From Symbioplanes lichenis (GTDB lineage Bacteria > Actinomycetota > Actinomycetes > Mycobacteriales > Micromonosporaceae), in contig NZ_JAUZQD010000003.1 in assembly GCF_030709675.1 (NCBI RefSeq), positions 620,001 to 684,000 of the forward strand: a stretch of 64,000 bases of DNA, written 5' to 3'. The first letter of the stretch is position 1; every line of letters starts with the position of its first letter. Positions 46,786-57,275 of the stretch are shown here, piece by piece. Below the pieces are notes generated by a model. The model was not told the origin of the DNA. It saw only the letters and a program-made list of their open reading frames with translations, and made no database searches. The position numbers were made by a program, and so were the translations under genes.

Positions 46786-47565
46786 TCAGAAGGCGGAACC
46801 GGCCGCGAGATCGACCACGACGGGCGCGTGGTCGGAGGGTCCCTTGCCCTTGCGGGCCTCCCGGTCGACCAGCGCGTCCGTCACCGCGCCGGCCACGTCC
46901 GGGGTCGCGTAGACGAGGTCGATCCGCATGCCCTTGTTCTGGTGGAACATGCCCGCACGGTAGTCCCAGTAGGTGTACGGACGATCACCCTTGAGCGGCC
47001 GGGGCAGCACGTCCACGTAGCCGAGCGCCAGCAGGTCGGCCAGCGCCGCCCGCTCCGGGGCGGTCACGTGGGTGGAGTCGGCGAACAGCCGCGGGTCCCA
47101 CACGTCGTCGTCGGTCGGCGCCACGTTGAAGTCGCCGGTCACCACGGCCGGGCCCTTCCGCTCGGCCAGCGCGTCGCGCAGGGCGGAGAACCACCGCAGC
47201 TTGTACGCGTAGTGCGGGTCCTCGGGCGTGCGCCCGTTCGGCACGTACACGGAGGTGAAGCGGATCCCGCCGCACGTGGCGGAGACGGCGCGCGCCTCGG
47301 GATCGGGGTAGCCGGGCTCACCGGGGAAGCCGCGCTCGACGTCGGCCAGGCCGATCTTCGAGAGGATCGCCACACCGTTCCAGCGTCCCTGCCCGTACGC
47401 CGCGGTGTCATAGCCCAGCGCGGCCACCTCGGCCTCGGGGAACCCGTCCGCGGTGACCTTGGTCTCCTGCAGGCACAGCACGTCGGGGGCGCTCTGCCCC
47501 AGCCACTCGAGCAGCCGGGGGAGGCGGGCCTTGACGGAGTTCACGTTCCAGGTGGCGAAGCGCAT
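46786..47565 (-). CDS. xth: Exodeoxyribonuclease III
   Basis: A 259-residue member of the exonuclease III/AP endonuclease family. MRFATWNVNSVKARLPRL, metal-binding Glu in LCLQETKVTADGFPE, YGQGRWNGVAILSK, catalytic VVTGDFNVAPTDDDVW, and the C-terminal KGPSDHAPVVVDL, with the expected His. It cuts DNA 5' to abasic sites and degrades one strand 3' to 5' in base-excision repair. Length is normal. The longer in-frame upstream extension to 47925 is not supported. Confidence 0.95.
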   Translation of the reverse strand: MRFATWNVNSVKARLPRLLEWLGQSAPDVLCLQETKVTADGFPEAEVAALGYDTAAYGQGRWNGVAILSKIGLADVERGFPGEPGYPDPEARAVSATCGGIRFTSVYVPNGRTPEDPHYAYKLRWFSALRDALAERKGPAVVTGDFNVAPTDDDVWDPRLFADSTHVTAPERAALADLLALGYVDVLPRPLKGDRPYTYWDYRAGMFHQNKGMRIDLVYATPDVAGAVTDALVDREARKGKGPSDHAPVVVDLAAGSAF

Positions 47566-47687
47566 GCTCCCAGCCTGCCCCATCAGCGCTGACCGGGCAC
47601 GACCGGCACGCGGGGGCCGGCGCGAGCGGCCCGGCTCAGGCGACGACGGCAGCGGCGGGACCGGCAGAGGTGGCGCGGTGGCCTCGC

Positions 47688-47855
47688 TCAGGCGACGGGC
47701 CGGCGCCCGGGGGTCGCGGGGCGGCGGTTCGCGCGCACCGGGACGGCGTCGGCGCGGGTGGCCGCGAGCAGAGCGGCGGCGAGGCCGGAGGCCAGCACGA
47801 GCAGAACAGCGACGAGCCAGATGGTCGCGCCTTCGGATCCGAGCAGTGTCTCCAT
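47688..47855 (-). CDS. 55-residue single-pass membrane protein
   Basis: A small ORF with a strong ribosome site (GGGAGG, seven bases before ATG 47855). The sequence METLLGSEGATIWLVAVLLV continues into one hydrophobic helix (residues 11-32) and ends in a short Arg/Pro-rich cytosolic tail (ANRRPATPGRRPVA). By charge the N-terminus is outside. The function is unknown; it may be a small regulator or part of a membrane complex. It lies between ExoIII and the GGDEF/EAL gene, without evident partners. Confidence 0.6.
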   Translation of the reverse strand: METLLGSEGATIWLVAVLLVLASGLAAALLAATRADAVPVRANRRPATPGRRPVA

Positions 47856-48059
47856 GCAATCGCCTCCCTGGTGTTTCCATCTGATCGGCAGCGCCGGGCC
47901 CCATGCAAGGAACCCGGCCGTGCAAATATGCCGGACCCGCTGCGGGAAACGGAAGGGCTTGGGAAGACGTTTGTCACCGAATGGTGAAGATGAGGCCCCG
48001 GTGAACCCGACCTGTCCACCGGGGGGCTACAGCCCGTAACCGACGGGGGCGATACGCCG

Positions 48060-50330
48060 TTACCCCTGGTGCGTGGGGAGTCGGCGCTGAGTGCCCCAGT
48101 GCTGGGCGAAGTCGCCGGCCGGCACGCCCGGGCCCCAGAGCCAGCCCTGACCCTGGGTGACGCCCACGGCGGCGAGGGCGTCGCGCTGGGCGCGGGTCTC
48201 GACGCCCTCGGCGACGATGGTGAGGCCCAGCGCGCGGCTCATGGCGACCACGGCGCGGACGATCTCCTCGTCCTGGCCGGCCTCGCCCAGCCCGGAGACG
48301 AACGACCGGTCGATCTTGACTCCGGTGACCGGGAAGCGGCGCAGGTAGCCGAGGGCGGAGAAGCCGGTGCCGAAGTCGTCGACGAGCAGCTTGACGCCGA
48401 GCTCGCGCAGCTCGAAGAGGACCCGCGCGGCCACCCCGTCGCCGTCCACCATGACCGACTCGGTCATCTCCAGGGCGACGACCTCCGGCGGGAGGCCGAG
48501 CTCCCGCAGCTCCGCGGCGACCGTACGGGCCAGCGTGGCCTCCGACAACTGCCGCGGCGAGACGTTGATCGACAGGTAGAAGTCCGGTCCGACGGTGCCG
48601 TTCGCGCGCCACTCGGCCAGCCGGCGCAGGGCCTCCGTACGCACATAGGTGCCCAGCGCCCCGATGAGCCCGGCCTCCTCCGCCACCGGGATGAACGTCA
48701 TCGGCGGGACCGGCCCGCGCTCGGGGTGGGTCCACCGCACCAGCGCCTCGGCGCCGCACGGCTGCCCGGTGCCGAGCCGGACGATCGGCTGGTAGACCAC
48801 GGTGAGCTGGTGCTCGGCGAGCGCGGCGCGCAGGGCTCCCTCGAGCTCGATGCGCTCGCGGACCTTGTCGTGCATCGACGTGTCGAAGACCGTGGAGCGG
48901 CCGGGGCCCTCGGCCTTGGACCGGTACATGGCGGTGTCCGCGTCGCGCAGCAGCGCCTCGGCCGTCAGGGCGGGGTCGCCGCCGCCGGGCGCGTGGGCCA
49001 GCCCGATCGACGCGGTGATGACGACCTCGGTGTCGAGCACCGGCACCGCCGTGGCGAAGCAGCCCTGGATCACGTCGACCAGCCGCAGCGCCCGGCGCTC
49101 GTCACCGACGAAGGTGATCAGGAACTCGTCGCCGCCGACCCGGGCCGGTTCCTCGACGCCGTGCAGGGCCGCGCGCAGCCGGGTCGCCACCTCGATCACG
49201 AGCTGGTCGCCGGCGTCGTGCCCCCACGAGTCGTTGACCCACTTGAAGCCGTCGAGATCCAGGAACGCCACCCACACGCGCTCGGACCCGGTCGCCGGGA
49301 CCTCGGCGACGAGGCGCTCGACCGTACTCGTGATCATGCGGCGATTGGGCAGGGCCGTGAGCGGGTCGTGGGTGGCCTGGTACTCCGAGTGCAGCTGGGC
49401 TTCGGCCTGCGCCCGCACCGCGGAGACGGCCCGGACCAGCAGCAGCACGACGATCGCGGCGCCGGTGCCGCCGATGAGGACGCGGTAGGTGGGGTACTGG
49501 CCGACGGTCAGCAGCAGCGCGAAGGGCGTCAGCACCGCCGGGGCGACCAGCAGCATGCGGCGCCAGGACCACGCCTGCACCGGATAGCGGTCGCCGTGGC
49601 CGACCTCGGTGATGGACGGGTGCAGCGAGGCGGCGGCCATCAGCGAGTACGAGACGAGGAAGGGCACGTCGAGCAGCGGTGACGCGTACGTCTGCCCGTC
49701 GACGCCGATGATCGCGTACCCGACGTCGCCGGCCATGAGCATGAGGATCGACGTCAGCAGCAGCACGAGGCTGGGCGGCCAGACGCGCGCGGTGAAGGTC
49801 AGATTGACGGCCAGTGCGAGCAGCACCACGTCGAGCAGCGGGTAGAGCCCGGCGAGCGACGACTCGAGGAACGGCCGGCCGGGCACGGCGACCGCGGGCG
49901 CCGCCAGCAGCAGCGCGCTCGCGAGACCGCCGGCGAGGCAGACGATGAGCCCGTCGAGCGCGGCGTGGCGTTCCATGGCGCCGCGGGCGCGGACGAGCAG
50001 CGAGAAGAAGACGCTGAGGCACAGATAGCCGGGCAGGGTCAGCGCGTCGGCCGTCAGCGGCCGGTCCGTGACGAACGGGCGCACCAGCGCGCCGGCCAGG
50101 AAGAGCACGCCGGCGGCGGAGATGGCCAGCCAGGCGGCGCGCGGCTCGGCCCCGAAGCGGCGGGGACCGGTCAGGTACGCGGCCACGCCGCCCAGCCCGA
50201 TGAAGACGAAACAGGCGGCGTTGACCACGTCGTCGACGTCGAGGACGTACAGCACCGTGGCCGCCGCGCCGAGCACGATGGCCCCGAGCCACGCGTACCG
50301 CCAGGAGCGCGGCGCAGTCGAACCCCGCAC
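48060..50330 (-). CDS. Membrane GGDEF/EAL protein with intact cyclase and phosphodiesterase motifs
   Basis: A 756-residue protein with about eight N-terminal membrane helices (to about 300), then GGDEF (about 325-480) and EAL (about 490-745). The cyclase motif is intact (PARVGGDEFLITF), and the EAL domain has CGAEALVRW, LEMTESVMV, LVDDFGTGFSALGYL and VAEGVETR. It may make, break or switch c-di-GMP. The start is GTG 50330, with GGGGGG upstream. The membrane domain and the linker (SLHPSITEV) match the paralogue at 38173, whose cyclase motif is degenerate. c-di-GMP controls development and antibiotic production in streptomycetes. Confidence 0.92.
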   Translation of the reverse strand: MRGSTAPRSWRYAWLGAIVLGAAATVLYVLDVDDVVNAACFVFIGLGGVAAYLTGPRRFGAEPRAAWLAISAAGVLFLAGALVRPFVTDRPLTADALTLPGYLCLSVFFSLLVRARGAMERHAALDGLIVCLAGGLASALLLAAPAVAVPGRPFLESSLAGLYPLLDVVLLALAVNLTFTARVWPPSLVLLLTSILMLMAGDVGYAIIGVDGQTYASPLLDVPFLVSYSLMAAASLHPSITEVGHGDRYPVQAWSWRRMLLVAPAVLTPFALLLTVGQYPTYRVLIGGTGAAIVVLLLVRAVSAVRAQAEAQLHSEYQATHDPLTALPNRRMITSTVERLVAEVPATGSERVWVAFLDLDGFKWVNDSWGHDAGDQLVIEVATRLRAALHGVEEPARVGGDEFLITFVGDERRALRLVDVIQGCFATAVPVLDTEVVITASIGLAHAPGGGDPALTAEALLRDADTAMYRSKAEGPGRSTVFDTSMHDKVRERIELEGALRAALAEHQLTVVYQPIVRLGTGQPCGAEALVRWTHPERGPVPPMTFIPVAEEAGLIGALGTYVRTEALRRLAEWRANGTVGPDFYLSINVSPRQLSEATLARTVAAELRELGLPPEVVALEMTESVMVDGDGVAARVLFELRELGVKLLVDDFGTGFSALGYLRRFPVTGVKIDRSFVSGLGEAGQDEEIVRAVVAMSRALGLTIVAEGVETRAQRDALAAVGVTQGQGWLWGPGVPAGDFAQHWGTQRRLPTHQG

Positions 50331-50353
50331 CTCGCATCGCCCCCCGGCACAAG

Positions 50354-51208
50354 TCAGCTGATCAGTGCTCCCGTCGGCAACTTACCGTCCGGAACACCCG
50401 CCGTGGCAGCACTTCCGTGGACAAACACGGTCGGACAGGCGCCGTGGCAGAGCAGGTGCGCCGCCACGAGACCGAGCAGCCCGGGGCTTTCCGTCCCCCG
50501 GGGGCCGATCAGCAGCATTCGGGCCCCGCGCGACGCGCGTACCAGGGTGGCGGCGGGATCGCCGTGCAGCAGGCGCGTGCGGACCCGCGCGATCCCGCTC
50601 ACCACGGCGGCCGCCTCGGCCAGCACCCGGCGCCCGCGCTCCGCGGCGGTGGCGTCCACGGCCACATGCACCAGATCAAGAGCGACTTCCCGGCGTACGG
50701 CCTCCGCTCCCGCCACGCGCACGGCGAGCAGTGCGCTGGCCGACCCGTCCACCGCGGCCAGCAGGGGTCCCGCCGGGGGCCGCACGCCCCGCGCCACGAC
50801 GACCGGGCACCGGGCCCGGGAGACGGTCTGCACGAGCACCGACTCCAGGGGCAGGTGCCGCAGGGTCGCGAGCCCGTCGTCGGCGAGCACCAGCAGGCCG
50901 GCCGTGCGGCTCAGGCGCAGCAGCTCGCGGACCGGGCTGCCCTCGAGCACCCGCCCGTCGACCCGCACGCCCGGCACCGATCGCCGGGCCGTCTCCGTGG
51001 CGTCTCGCACCATCTGATTGGCAACCTGTCGCGCGCCGGCGAAATCCGGGGGATCATCGGAGGAGGCACCGGGCCAGGAGAAGGCGTGCACGATCCGCAG
51101 CGGCCGCCCGCGGGCGACCGCCTCACGCGCACCGAGCCGCGCCGCGGCCAGGCCCGCAGCCGTCCCGTTCACGGCCACGACGACAGGAGCAGGTTCCGGA
51201 GTCCGCAT
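50354..51208 (-). CDS. Universal stress protein with two tandem USP domains
   Basis: A 284-residue protein of two USP domains in tandem. The first starts PVVVAVNGTAAGLAAARLGA and the second GPLLAAVDGSASALLAVRVA; each has the alpha/beta USP fold. The ATP-binding G2xG9G(S/T) motif is only partly recognisable in each (LADDG near 110; LIGPRGTESPGLLG near 245), so nucleotide binding is uncertain. ATG 51208 follows GGTGAAA; an in-frame GTG at 51247 is weaker. Such proteins are often tied to hypoxia or dormancy in actinobacteria. It lies 23 bases from the GGDEF/EAL gene on the same strand. Confidence 0.88.
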   Translation of the reverse strand: MRTPEPAPVVVAVNGTAAGLAAARLGAREAVARGRPLRIVHAFSWPGASSDDPPDFAGARQVANQMVRDATETARRSVPGVRVDGRVLEGSPVRELLRLSRTAGLLVLADDGLATLRHLPLESVLVQTVSRARCPVVVARGVRPPAGPLLAAVDGSASALLAVRVAGAEAVRREVALDLVHVAVDATAAERGRRVLAEAAAVVSGIARVRTRLLHGDPAATLVRASRGARMLLIGPRGTESPGLLGLVAAHLLCHGACPTVFVHGSAATAGVPDGKLPTGALIS

Positions 51209-51387
51209 CGGTTTCACCGCCTCGCACCGCAACCATACGGTCACCAACCATTATCTATGTTGTGACCGCGCGCACGTTTTCGTGATCAATCCCTCAGCGA
51301 TCGACCGGCTGATGACCCGTTCAGCTTGAGGGTTTACGGTGAACGGCAGGTTATTCGCGACATCTGCCGGTGAAGTGAGGGAAATAC

Positions 51388-52671
<1,284 letters not shown>

Positions 52672-52683
52672 GCTCTTCTTTCC

Positions 52684-52719
52684 CAGCAGTGGCCGCCCGG
52701 CTCCGGGCGGCCACTGCTG
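52684..52719 (+). terminator. Terminator of gltA
   Basis: Perfect 17-bp stem, arms 52684-52700 and 52703-52719 (CAGCAGTGGCCGCCCGG and complement), 2-base loop, followed by TTTGCG. One of the strongest hairpins in the window. Confidence 0.92.
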
Positions 52720-52785
52720 TTTGCGCGGTTGTCCGCCGCGCGGTTCGGGCATGGGGTCTGGTGCACAGCGAGGCTGGAGGGCTGC

Positions 52786-54381
52786 ATGGACGTCGTCATC
52801 GGGATCGACACCGGGACCACCGCGACCAAGGGGGTGGCCGCGGCGGCGGACGGCACCGTCCGGGCCGTGGTCAGCGTGCACTATCCGTTGTCGGTGCCCG
52901 GTCCGGGCCGCGCCGAGCTGGACGCCGCGCGCCTGCGGGACGCCGCCGTCGAGGCGCTGGTCAAGGTCGCCCACGAGGTACGCGACCAGGGCGACCACGT
53001 TCGCGCGGTGAGCCTGTCCGCCTTCCTGCACGGCCTCGCGCCCCTGAACGCCGACGGCAGCCCGCGCGGACCATTGATCACGTGGGCGGACAACCGCTCG
53101 GCCGGGCAGGCGCGGGAGATCGGCGACGGCGGGCGGGGCAAGGAGCTGCAAGCCCGCACGGGTACGCCGGTGCACCCCATGGCGCCCCTCGCCAAGCTCG
53201 CGTGGTGGCGGGCCACCGATCCGGGCACGCTGAAGGACACGCCACGCTGGGGCGGCGTCAAGGAGGTCGTGCTCTCCGGGCTCGCGGACGACCGGTTCGT
53301 GGTGGATCTCTCGCTGGCCTCCGGGACGGGGCTCTACGACATCCACGAGCGGCGGTGGGACGCCGAAGCGCTCGACCTGGCCGGCGTACGCGCTGAGCAG
53401 CTGGCCGAGGTCGTGCCCACCACCACCCTCCTCCGGCTGCACCCCGAGGTGGCGCAGGCGGCGGGACTGCCTGCGGACACGCCCCTGGTCATCGGGGCCG
53501 CCGACGGGCCGCTCGCGAACCTGGGCGTCGGGGCGACCCCGGCCGGCGTGGCCGCGGTGTCGCTGGGAACGAGCGGTGCCCTCCGTACAGTGGTCGATGG
53601 TCCTGTGGCCGACAAGGGCGGCCGCCTGTTCTGCTATGCGCTCACCGAGGACAAGTGGGTCCTCGGCGGTGCGATCAACAACGCCGGATCGGTCGTGCGC
53701 TGGGCCGGCCAGACGATGGCCGAGGGTTTCGACCGGCCGCCGGCCGAGGGCGAGGACGCCGACGTCCGCGACGCCGCCCTGCTCGTGGAGGCGGCGGGCG
53801 CCCCGGCCGGCAGCGAGGGGCTGCTGTGCCTGCCGTACCTGCTGGGCGAGCGGGCGCCGTGGTGGAAGGGCGGGATGCGCGGGGCGTACCTGGGCCTGCG
53901 GCGCGAGCACGGCCGGGCGCACCTGGTCCGCGCGGCCGTCGAGGGGGTGTGCCAGCAGCTGGCCCTGGTCCGCGACACGTTCGCGGACGAGGGCATCGAG
54001 ATGCGCGAGGTACGCGCGACGGGCGGCGCGGTCGCCTCCGAGCTCTGGACCGAGACGCTCGCCTCGGCGCTCGACCTGCCCGTGGCGATCGCGGACACGC
54101 CCGAGGGCACGGCGCTGGGCGCGGTGCTGCTGGGCTTCCACTCACTCGGCGACCTGCCCGACCTCGACTCCGCCGCCGCGCTGGTCCCGATCAGTGGCCA
54201 CACCCGGCCGGACCCCGACGACGCGGCCCTGTACAAGCGGCTGCGCCCCCTGGTGGAACGGTCCGCGCTGGCGGTGACCGACGTGCTGACCGAGCTGGAC
54301 CGGCTGGCGCCCGAGCCGCTGCCGAGCACGGAGAAGGCGGTCGACGAGGGCCGCGGCCCGGCGGCCGGCGAGCCCGCGTGA
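52786..54381 (+). CDS. FGGY-family carbohydrate kinase (probable gluconokinase)
   Basis: A 531-residue FGGY kinase. Phosphate loop IGIDTGTTATKGVAAA at the N-terminus; SLSAFLHGLAPLNADG and ITWADNRSAGQAREIG are typical of gluconate/xylulose kinases; C-terminal half has VAAVSLGTSGALRTVV, CLPYLLGERAPWW and VRATGGAVASELW. ATP is bound between the two domains. The closest type seems to be actinobacterial gluconokinase, but xylulokinase cannot be excluded. ATG 52786 is preceded by GGAGG; the frame further up to 52729 is not needed. It ends 109 bases before the B12 riboswitch and is not part of that unit. Confidence 0.85.
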   Translation: MDVVIGIDTGTTATKGVAAAADGTVRAVVSVHYPLSVPGPGRAELDAARLRDAAVEALVKVAHEVRDQGDHVRAVSLSAFLHGLAPLNADGSPRGPLITWADNRSAGQAREIGDGGRGKELQARTGTPVHPMAPLAKLAWWRATDPGTLKDTPRWGGVKEVVLSGLADDRFVVDLSLASGTGLYDIHERRWDAEALDLAGVRAEQLAEVVPTTTLLRLHPEVAQAAGLPADTPLVIGAADGPLANLGVGATPAGVAAVSLGTSGALRTVVDGPVADKGGRLFCYALTEDKWVLGGAINNAGSVVRWAGQTMAEGFDRPPAEGEDADVRDAALLVEAAGAPAGSEGLLCLPYLLGERAPWWKGGMRGAYLGLRREHGRAHLVRAAVEGVCQQLALVRDTFADEGIEMREVRATGGAVASELWTETLASALDLPVAIADTPEGTALGAVLLGFHSLGDLPDLDSAAALVPISGHTRPDPDDAALYKRLRPLVERSALAVTDVLTELDRLAPEPLPSTEKAVDEGRGPAAGEPA

Positions 54382-54489
54382 CGCCGGTTCCGGGTCGCGG
54401 GGGAATCTCCCCTACCGTAGTTGCCGGGGGCGCCTCGAACCTCACGTAACGGCGTGGGGAAGCCCACCACCGCTCACGTTGACGTCGTG

Positions 54490-54617
54490 GGTGCGGGTGA
54501 GAAAGAGTGCTTCTCGAGCGGTAGCGGAGGAACCCGGTGCGAGTCCGGGGCGGTCCCGCCACTGTGACCGGGCGTCGCGCGGCGCCCGGGAGTCAGGAGA
54601 CTCCGGCCGCTCGCACC
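54490..54617 (+). ncRNA. Cobalamin (B12) riboswitch
   Basis: A cobalamin riboswitch in the 279-base gap before the chelatase gene. P1 pairs 54490-54497 (GGTGCGGG) with 54610-54617 (CTCGCACC). Between them are the conserved blocks: GGAGGAACCCGGTGC then GAGTCC (around 54526-54546), GTCCCGCCACTGTGA (54553-54567, the B12 core) and AGTCAGGAGACTC (54591-54603). A hairpin, CGCGGG/CCCGCG (54626-54645), lies between it and the ribosome site AAGGA (54648-54652) of GTG 54661, so ligand control of translation is likely. It should reduce expression when adenosylcobalamin is plentiful. Confidence 0.9.
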
Positions 54618-54660
54618 GACCGACACGCGGGCGTGGACACCCGCGGAAAGGACTCTGGCC

Positions 54661-56673
54661 GTGACGCCGTACCCGTTCTCCGCCGTCGTCGGCCTCGACG
54701 ATCTGCGCCTCGCCCTCCTGCTCACCGCCGTGTCGCCCGCCGTGGGTGGCGTGCTGGTGCGCGGCGAGAAGGGCACCGCCAAGAGCACCGTCGTGCGGGC
54801 CCTCGCCTCGTTGCTCCCCGAGGTCGACGTGGTGCGGGGCTGCCGCTTCGCCTGCGACCCCGCCGCGCCCGACCCGGGCTGCCCCGACGGCCCGCACGAG
54901 CCGGGCGCCCCGCACGGGCACCGGCCGGCCACGCTGGTCGAGCTGCCCGTCGGGGCCACCGAGGACCGCGTGGTGGGCACGCTCGACATCCAGCGCGCGC
55001 TCGCCGACGGGGTGAAGGCCTACGAGCCGGGCCTGCTGGCCGCCGCCCACCGGGGCGCGCTCTATGTCGACGAGGTCAACCTGCTGCCCGACCACCTCGT
55101 CGACCTGCTGCTCGACGCGGCCGCGATGGGCCGGGCGCACGTCGAGCGCGACGGCGTGTCGGTCAAGCACGCGGCCCGGTTCCTGCTGGTCGGCACCATG
55201 AACCCGGAGGAGGGCGAGCCGCGGCCCCAGCTGGTCGACCGGTTCGGCCTGGTGGTGACGGTGGCCGCGCCCCGCGACCCGGTGCAGCGGGCGGAGGTGG
55301 TGCGGCGCCGCCTGGCGTACGAGGCGGGGCCCGGCGCCTTCGCCGCGCGCTTCGCCGGCGACGAGGCCGCGCTGGCCGCCCGGATCGTCGCGGCGCGGGC
55401 GGCCGTACCGGCGGTGGTGCTGCCCGACGCCGAGCTGGACCGGATCGCGCGGATCTCCCTCGCCTACGGGGTCGACGGCATGCGCGCGGACATCGTCGTG
55501 GCCCGGTGCGCGGTGGCGCTGGCCGCGTGGCACGGGCGCGACACGGTGACCGCGGAGGACGTGCGCGAGGCGGCCCGGCTGGCGCTGCCGCACCGGCGCC
55601 GCAAGGACCCGCTCGACCCGCCCGGCACGGACGAGGAGCGGCTGGAGGAGGCTCTGGCCCAGGCCGACGCCGACATGCCCGGGCAAGACCCCGACGACGA
55701 CCCGGACGGCTCGGGCGAGCCCGACGGCGGCCCGGACGATGACGGCGGGGGCCCTGGCGGGCCTGGTTCCGGGGGCGCGCCGCCTTCGTCCGGTCCACCG
55801 CCTGTTCCGGCTTCCGGCACCGACTCGCCCGCGACGGGCGACGAGGAAGCCGCCGTGCCGCCGTCCCCGGGCGACAAGCCGGGGAAATCGGGCCCACCGG
55901 CCTCGGCCGGAGCCGTCTTCCGCACGCGCAGGTTGACGATCGCCGCCCGCGGTGAGGGCGGCCACGCGGGGCGGCGGTCCCCGGCGTTCTCGCGGCGCGG
56001 CCGGGTGGTGGGCTCGCGCGTGCCGCAGGGCAAGCTGCGCGGGGCGCCGCACCTGCCCGCCACGCTGCGCGCCGCCGTGCACCGGGGCGGGGGCGCCGGC
56101 GAGACGTTCGTGCAGCCGCGGGACCTGCGCGAGGCCGTCCACGTCGGGCGGGAGGCCAACCTCGTGCTGTTCGTGGTGGACGCGTCCGGCTCGATGGCGG
56201 CCCGCCGGCGGATGACCGTGGTGAAGACGGCCGTGCTGTCGCTGCTGCGGGACGCCTACCAGCGGCGGGACCGGATCGGGATGATCACGTTCCGGGGCCG
56301 CGACGCCGAGCAGGTGCTCCCGCCCACGTCGAGCCACGAGGTCGGGGTGCTGCGACTGGCGAGCTTGCGCACCGGGGGGCGTACCCCGCTGGCGGCGGGC
56401 CTGCGCACCGCGGCCGCGACCATCGCGACCGAGCGCAGGCGGGATCCGCGGCGCAGGCCGTTGCTCGTCGTCGTCACGGACGGGCGCGCGACCAGCGGCC
56501 CGGACCCGGTGTCCGTGGCGCCCGCGCTGGCCGGTGTGGCCACCGTCGTCGTCGACTGCGAGTCGGGGCCGGTCCGGCTGGGTCTCGCCCGGCGGCTGGC
56601 CGGGGCCCTCGGCGCCGACGTCATGCCGCTCGACGCGCTGAACGCGTCCGGAACGATCGCGAGGGCTGCCTGA
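54661..56673 (+). CDS. ChlI/ChlD-type AAA+ and VWA chelatase subunit
   Basis: A 670-residue fusion. The N-terminal half is an ATPase of the magnesium/cobalt chelatase type: VRGEKGTAKSTVVRALA (Walker A), ALYVDEVNLLPDHLVDLLLDA (Walker B) and VGTMNPEEGEPRPQLVDRF. A very acidic Pro/Gly-rich linker (340-420) follows. The C-terminal half is a VWA domain with MIDAS VVDASGSMAARR (DxSxS) near residue 505. It serves as the ATPase/VWA helper of a CobN-type cobalt chelatase. It is the first gene after the B12 riboswitch; GTG 54661 has AAGGA eight bases upstream. Its stop overlaps cobO (TGATG). CobN itself is not in the window. Confidence 0.9.
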   Translation: MTPYPFSAVVGLDDLRLALLLTAVSPAVGGVLVRGEKGTAKSTVVRALASLLPEVDVVRGCRFACDPAAPDPGCPDGPHEPGAPHGHRPATLVELPVGATEDRVVGTLDIQRALADGVKAYEPGLLAAAHRGALYVDEVNLLPDHLVDLLLDAAAMGRAHVERDGVSVKHAARFLLVGTMNPEEGEPRPQLVDRFGLVVTVAAPRDPVQRAEVVRRRLAYEAGPGAFAARFAGDEAALAARIVAARAAVPAVVLPDAELDRIARISLAYGVDGMRADIVVARCAVALAAWHGRDTVTAEDVREAARLALPHRRRKDPLDPPGTDEERLEEALAQADADMPGQDPDDDPDGSGEPDGGPDDDGGGPGGPGSGGAPPSSGPPPVPASGTDSPATGDEEAAVPPSPGDKPGKSGPPASAGAVFRTRRLTIAARGEGGHAGRRSPAFSRRGRVVGSRVPQGKLRGAPHLPATLRAAVHRGGGAGETFVQPRDLREAVHVGREANLVLFVVDASGSMAARRRMTVVKTAVLSLLRDAYQRRDRIGMITFRGRDAEQVLPPTSSHEVGVLRLASLRTGGRTPLAAGLRTAAATIATERRRDPRRRPLLVVVTDGRATSGPDPVSVAPALAGVATVVVDCESGPVRLGLARRLAGALGADVMPLDALNASGTIARAA

Positions 56674-57275
56674 TGCCGCAGGGAAAGGTCACCACGGTTC
56701 CCGACGACGGGCTCACCACGCGGCAGCGCCGCCGGCAGGCCGTGCTCGCCGTCCACACGGGACACGGCAAGGGCAAGTCGACTGCCGCGTTCGGCATGGC
56801 CCTGCGGGCGTGGAACGCGGGCTGGCCGGTGGGCGTGTTCCAGTTCGTCAAGTCCGAGAAGTGGCGGGTCGGCGAGGAGTCGGCGCTCAAGGCGCTCGGT
56901 GAGGTGCCCGGCGGCGCGCCCGTCGTGTGGAACAAGATGGGCGAGGGCTGGTCGTGGATCCAGCGCGCCGGCAGCGAACGCGACCACGCCGCCGAGGCCG
57001 CCGAGGGCTGGGCGCAGATCAAGCGCGACCTGGCGGCGGAGAGCTACGGCTTCTACGTGCTCGACGAGTTCACGTACCCGATGAAGTGGGGCTGGGTCGA
57101 CGTCGCCGACGTGGTCGAGACGCTGCGCGCCCGGCCCGGCACCCAGCATGTGGTGATCACCGGCCGCGACGCCCACCCCGACCTGCTCGGGGCGGCCGAC
57201 CTGGTGACCGAGATGACCAAGGTCAAGCATCCGATGGACGCCGGCCGCAAGGGTCAGCGAGGCATCGAATGGTGA
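56673..57275 (+). CDS. cobO: Corrinoid adenosyltransferase CobO
   Basis: A 200-residue CobO/BtuR-type enzyme. It transfers the 5'-deoxyadenosyl group from ATP to cob(I)yrinic acid a,c-diamide or related corrinoids. P-loop AVHTGHGKGKSTAAFGMA (about 28), then FQFVKSEKWRVGEESALK, and FYVLDEFTYPMKWGWVD, all family hallmarks; the terminal TKVKHPMDAGRKGQRGIEW is typical. It begins at the stop of the chelatase gene and ends inside the start of cobB, so all three are translationally coupled under the riboswitch. Confidence 0.96.
   Translation: MPQGKVTTVPDDGLTTRQRRRQAVLAVHTGHGKGKSTAAFGMALRAWNAGWPVGVFQFVKSEKWRVGEESALKALGEVPGGAPVVWNKMGEGWSWIQRAGSERDHAAEAAEGWAQIKRDLAAESYGFYVLDEFTYPMKWGWVDVADVVETLRARPGTQHVVITGRDAHPDLLGAADLVTEMTKVKHPMDAGRKGQRGIEW

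Noticed and set aside
46786..47925. Long N-terminal extension of ExoIII up to 47925
   Set aside because: The family starts at MRFATWNVNS; the extension is Arg/Pro-rich and overlaps the 55-residue ORF.
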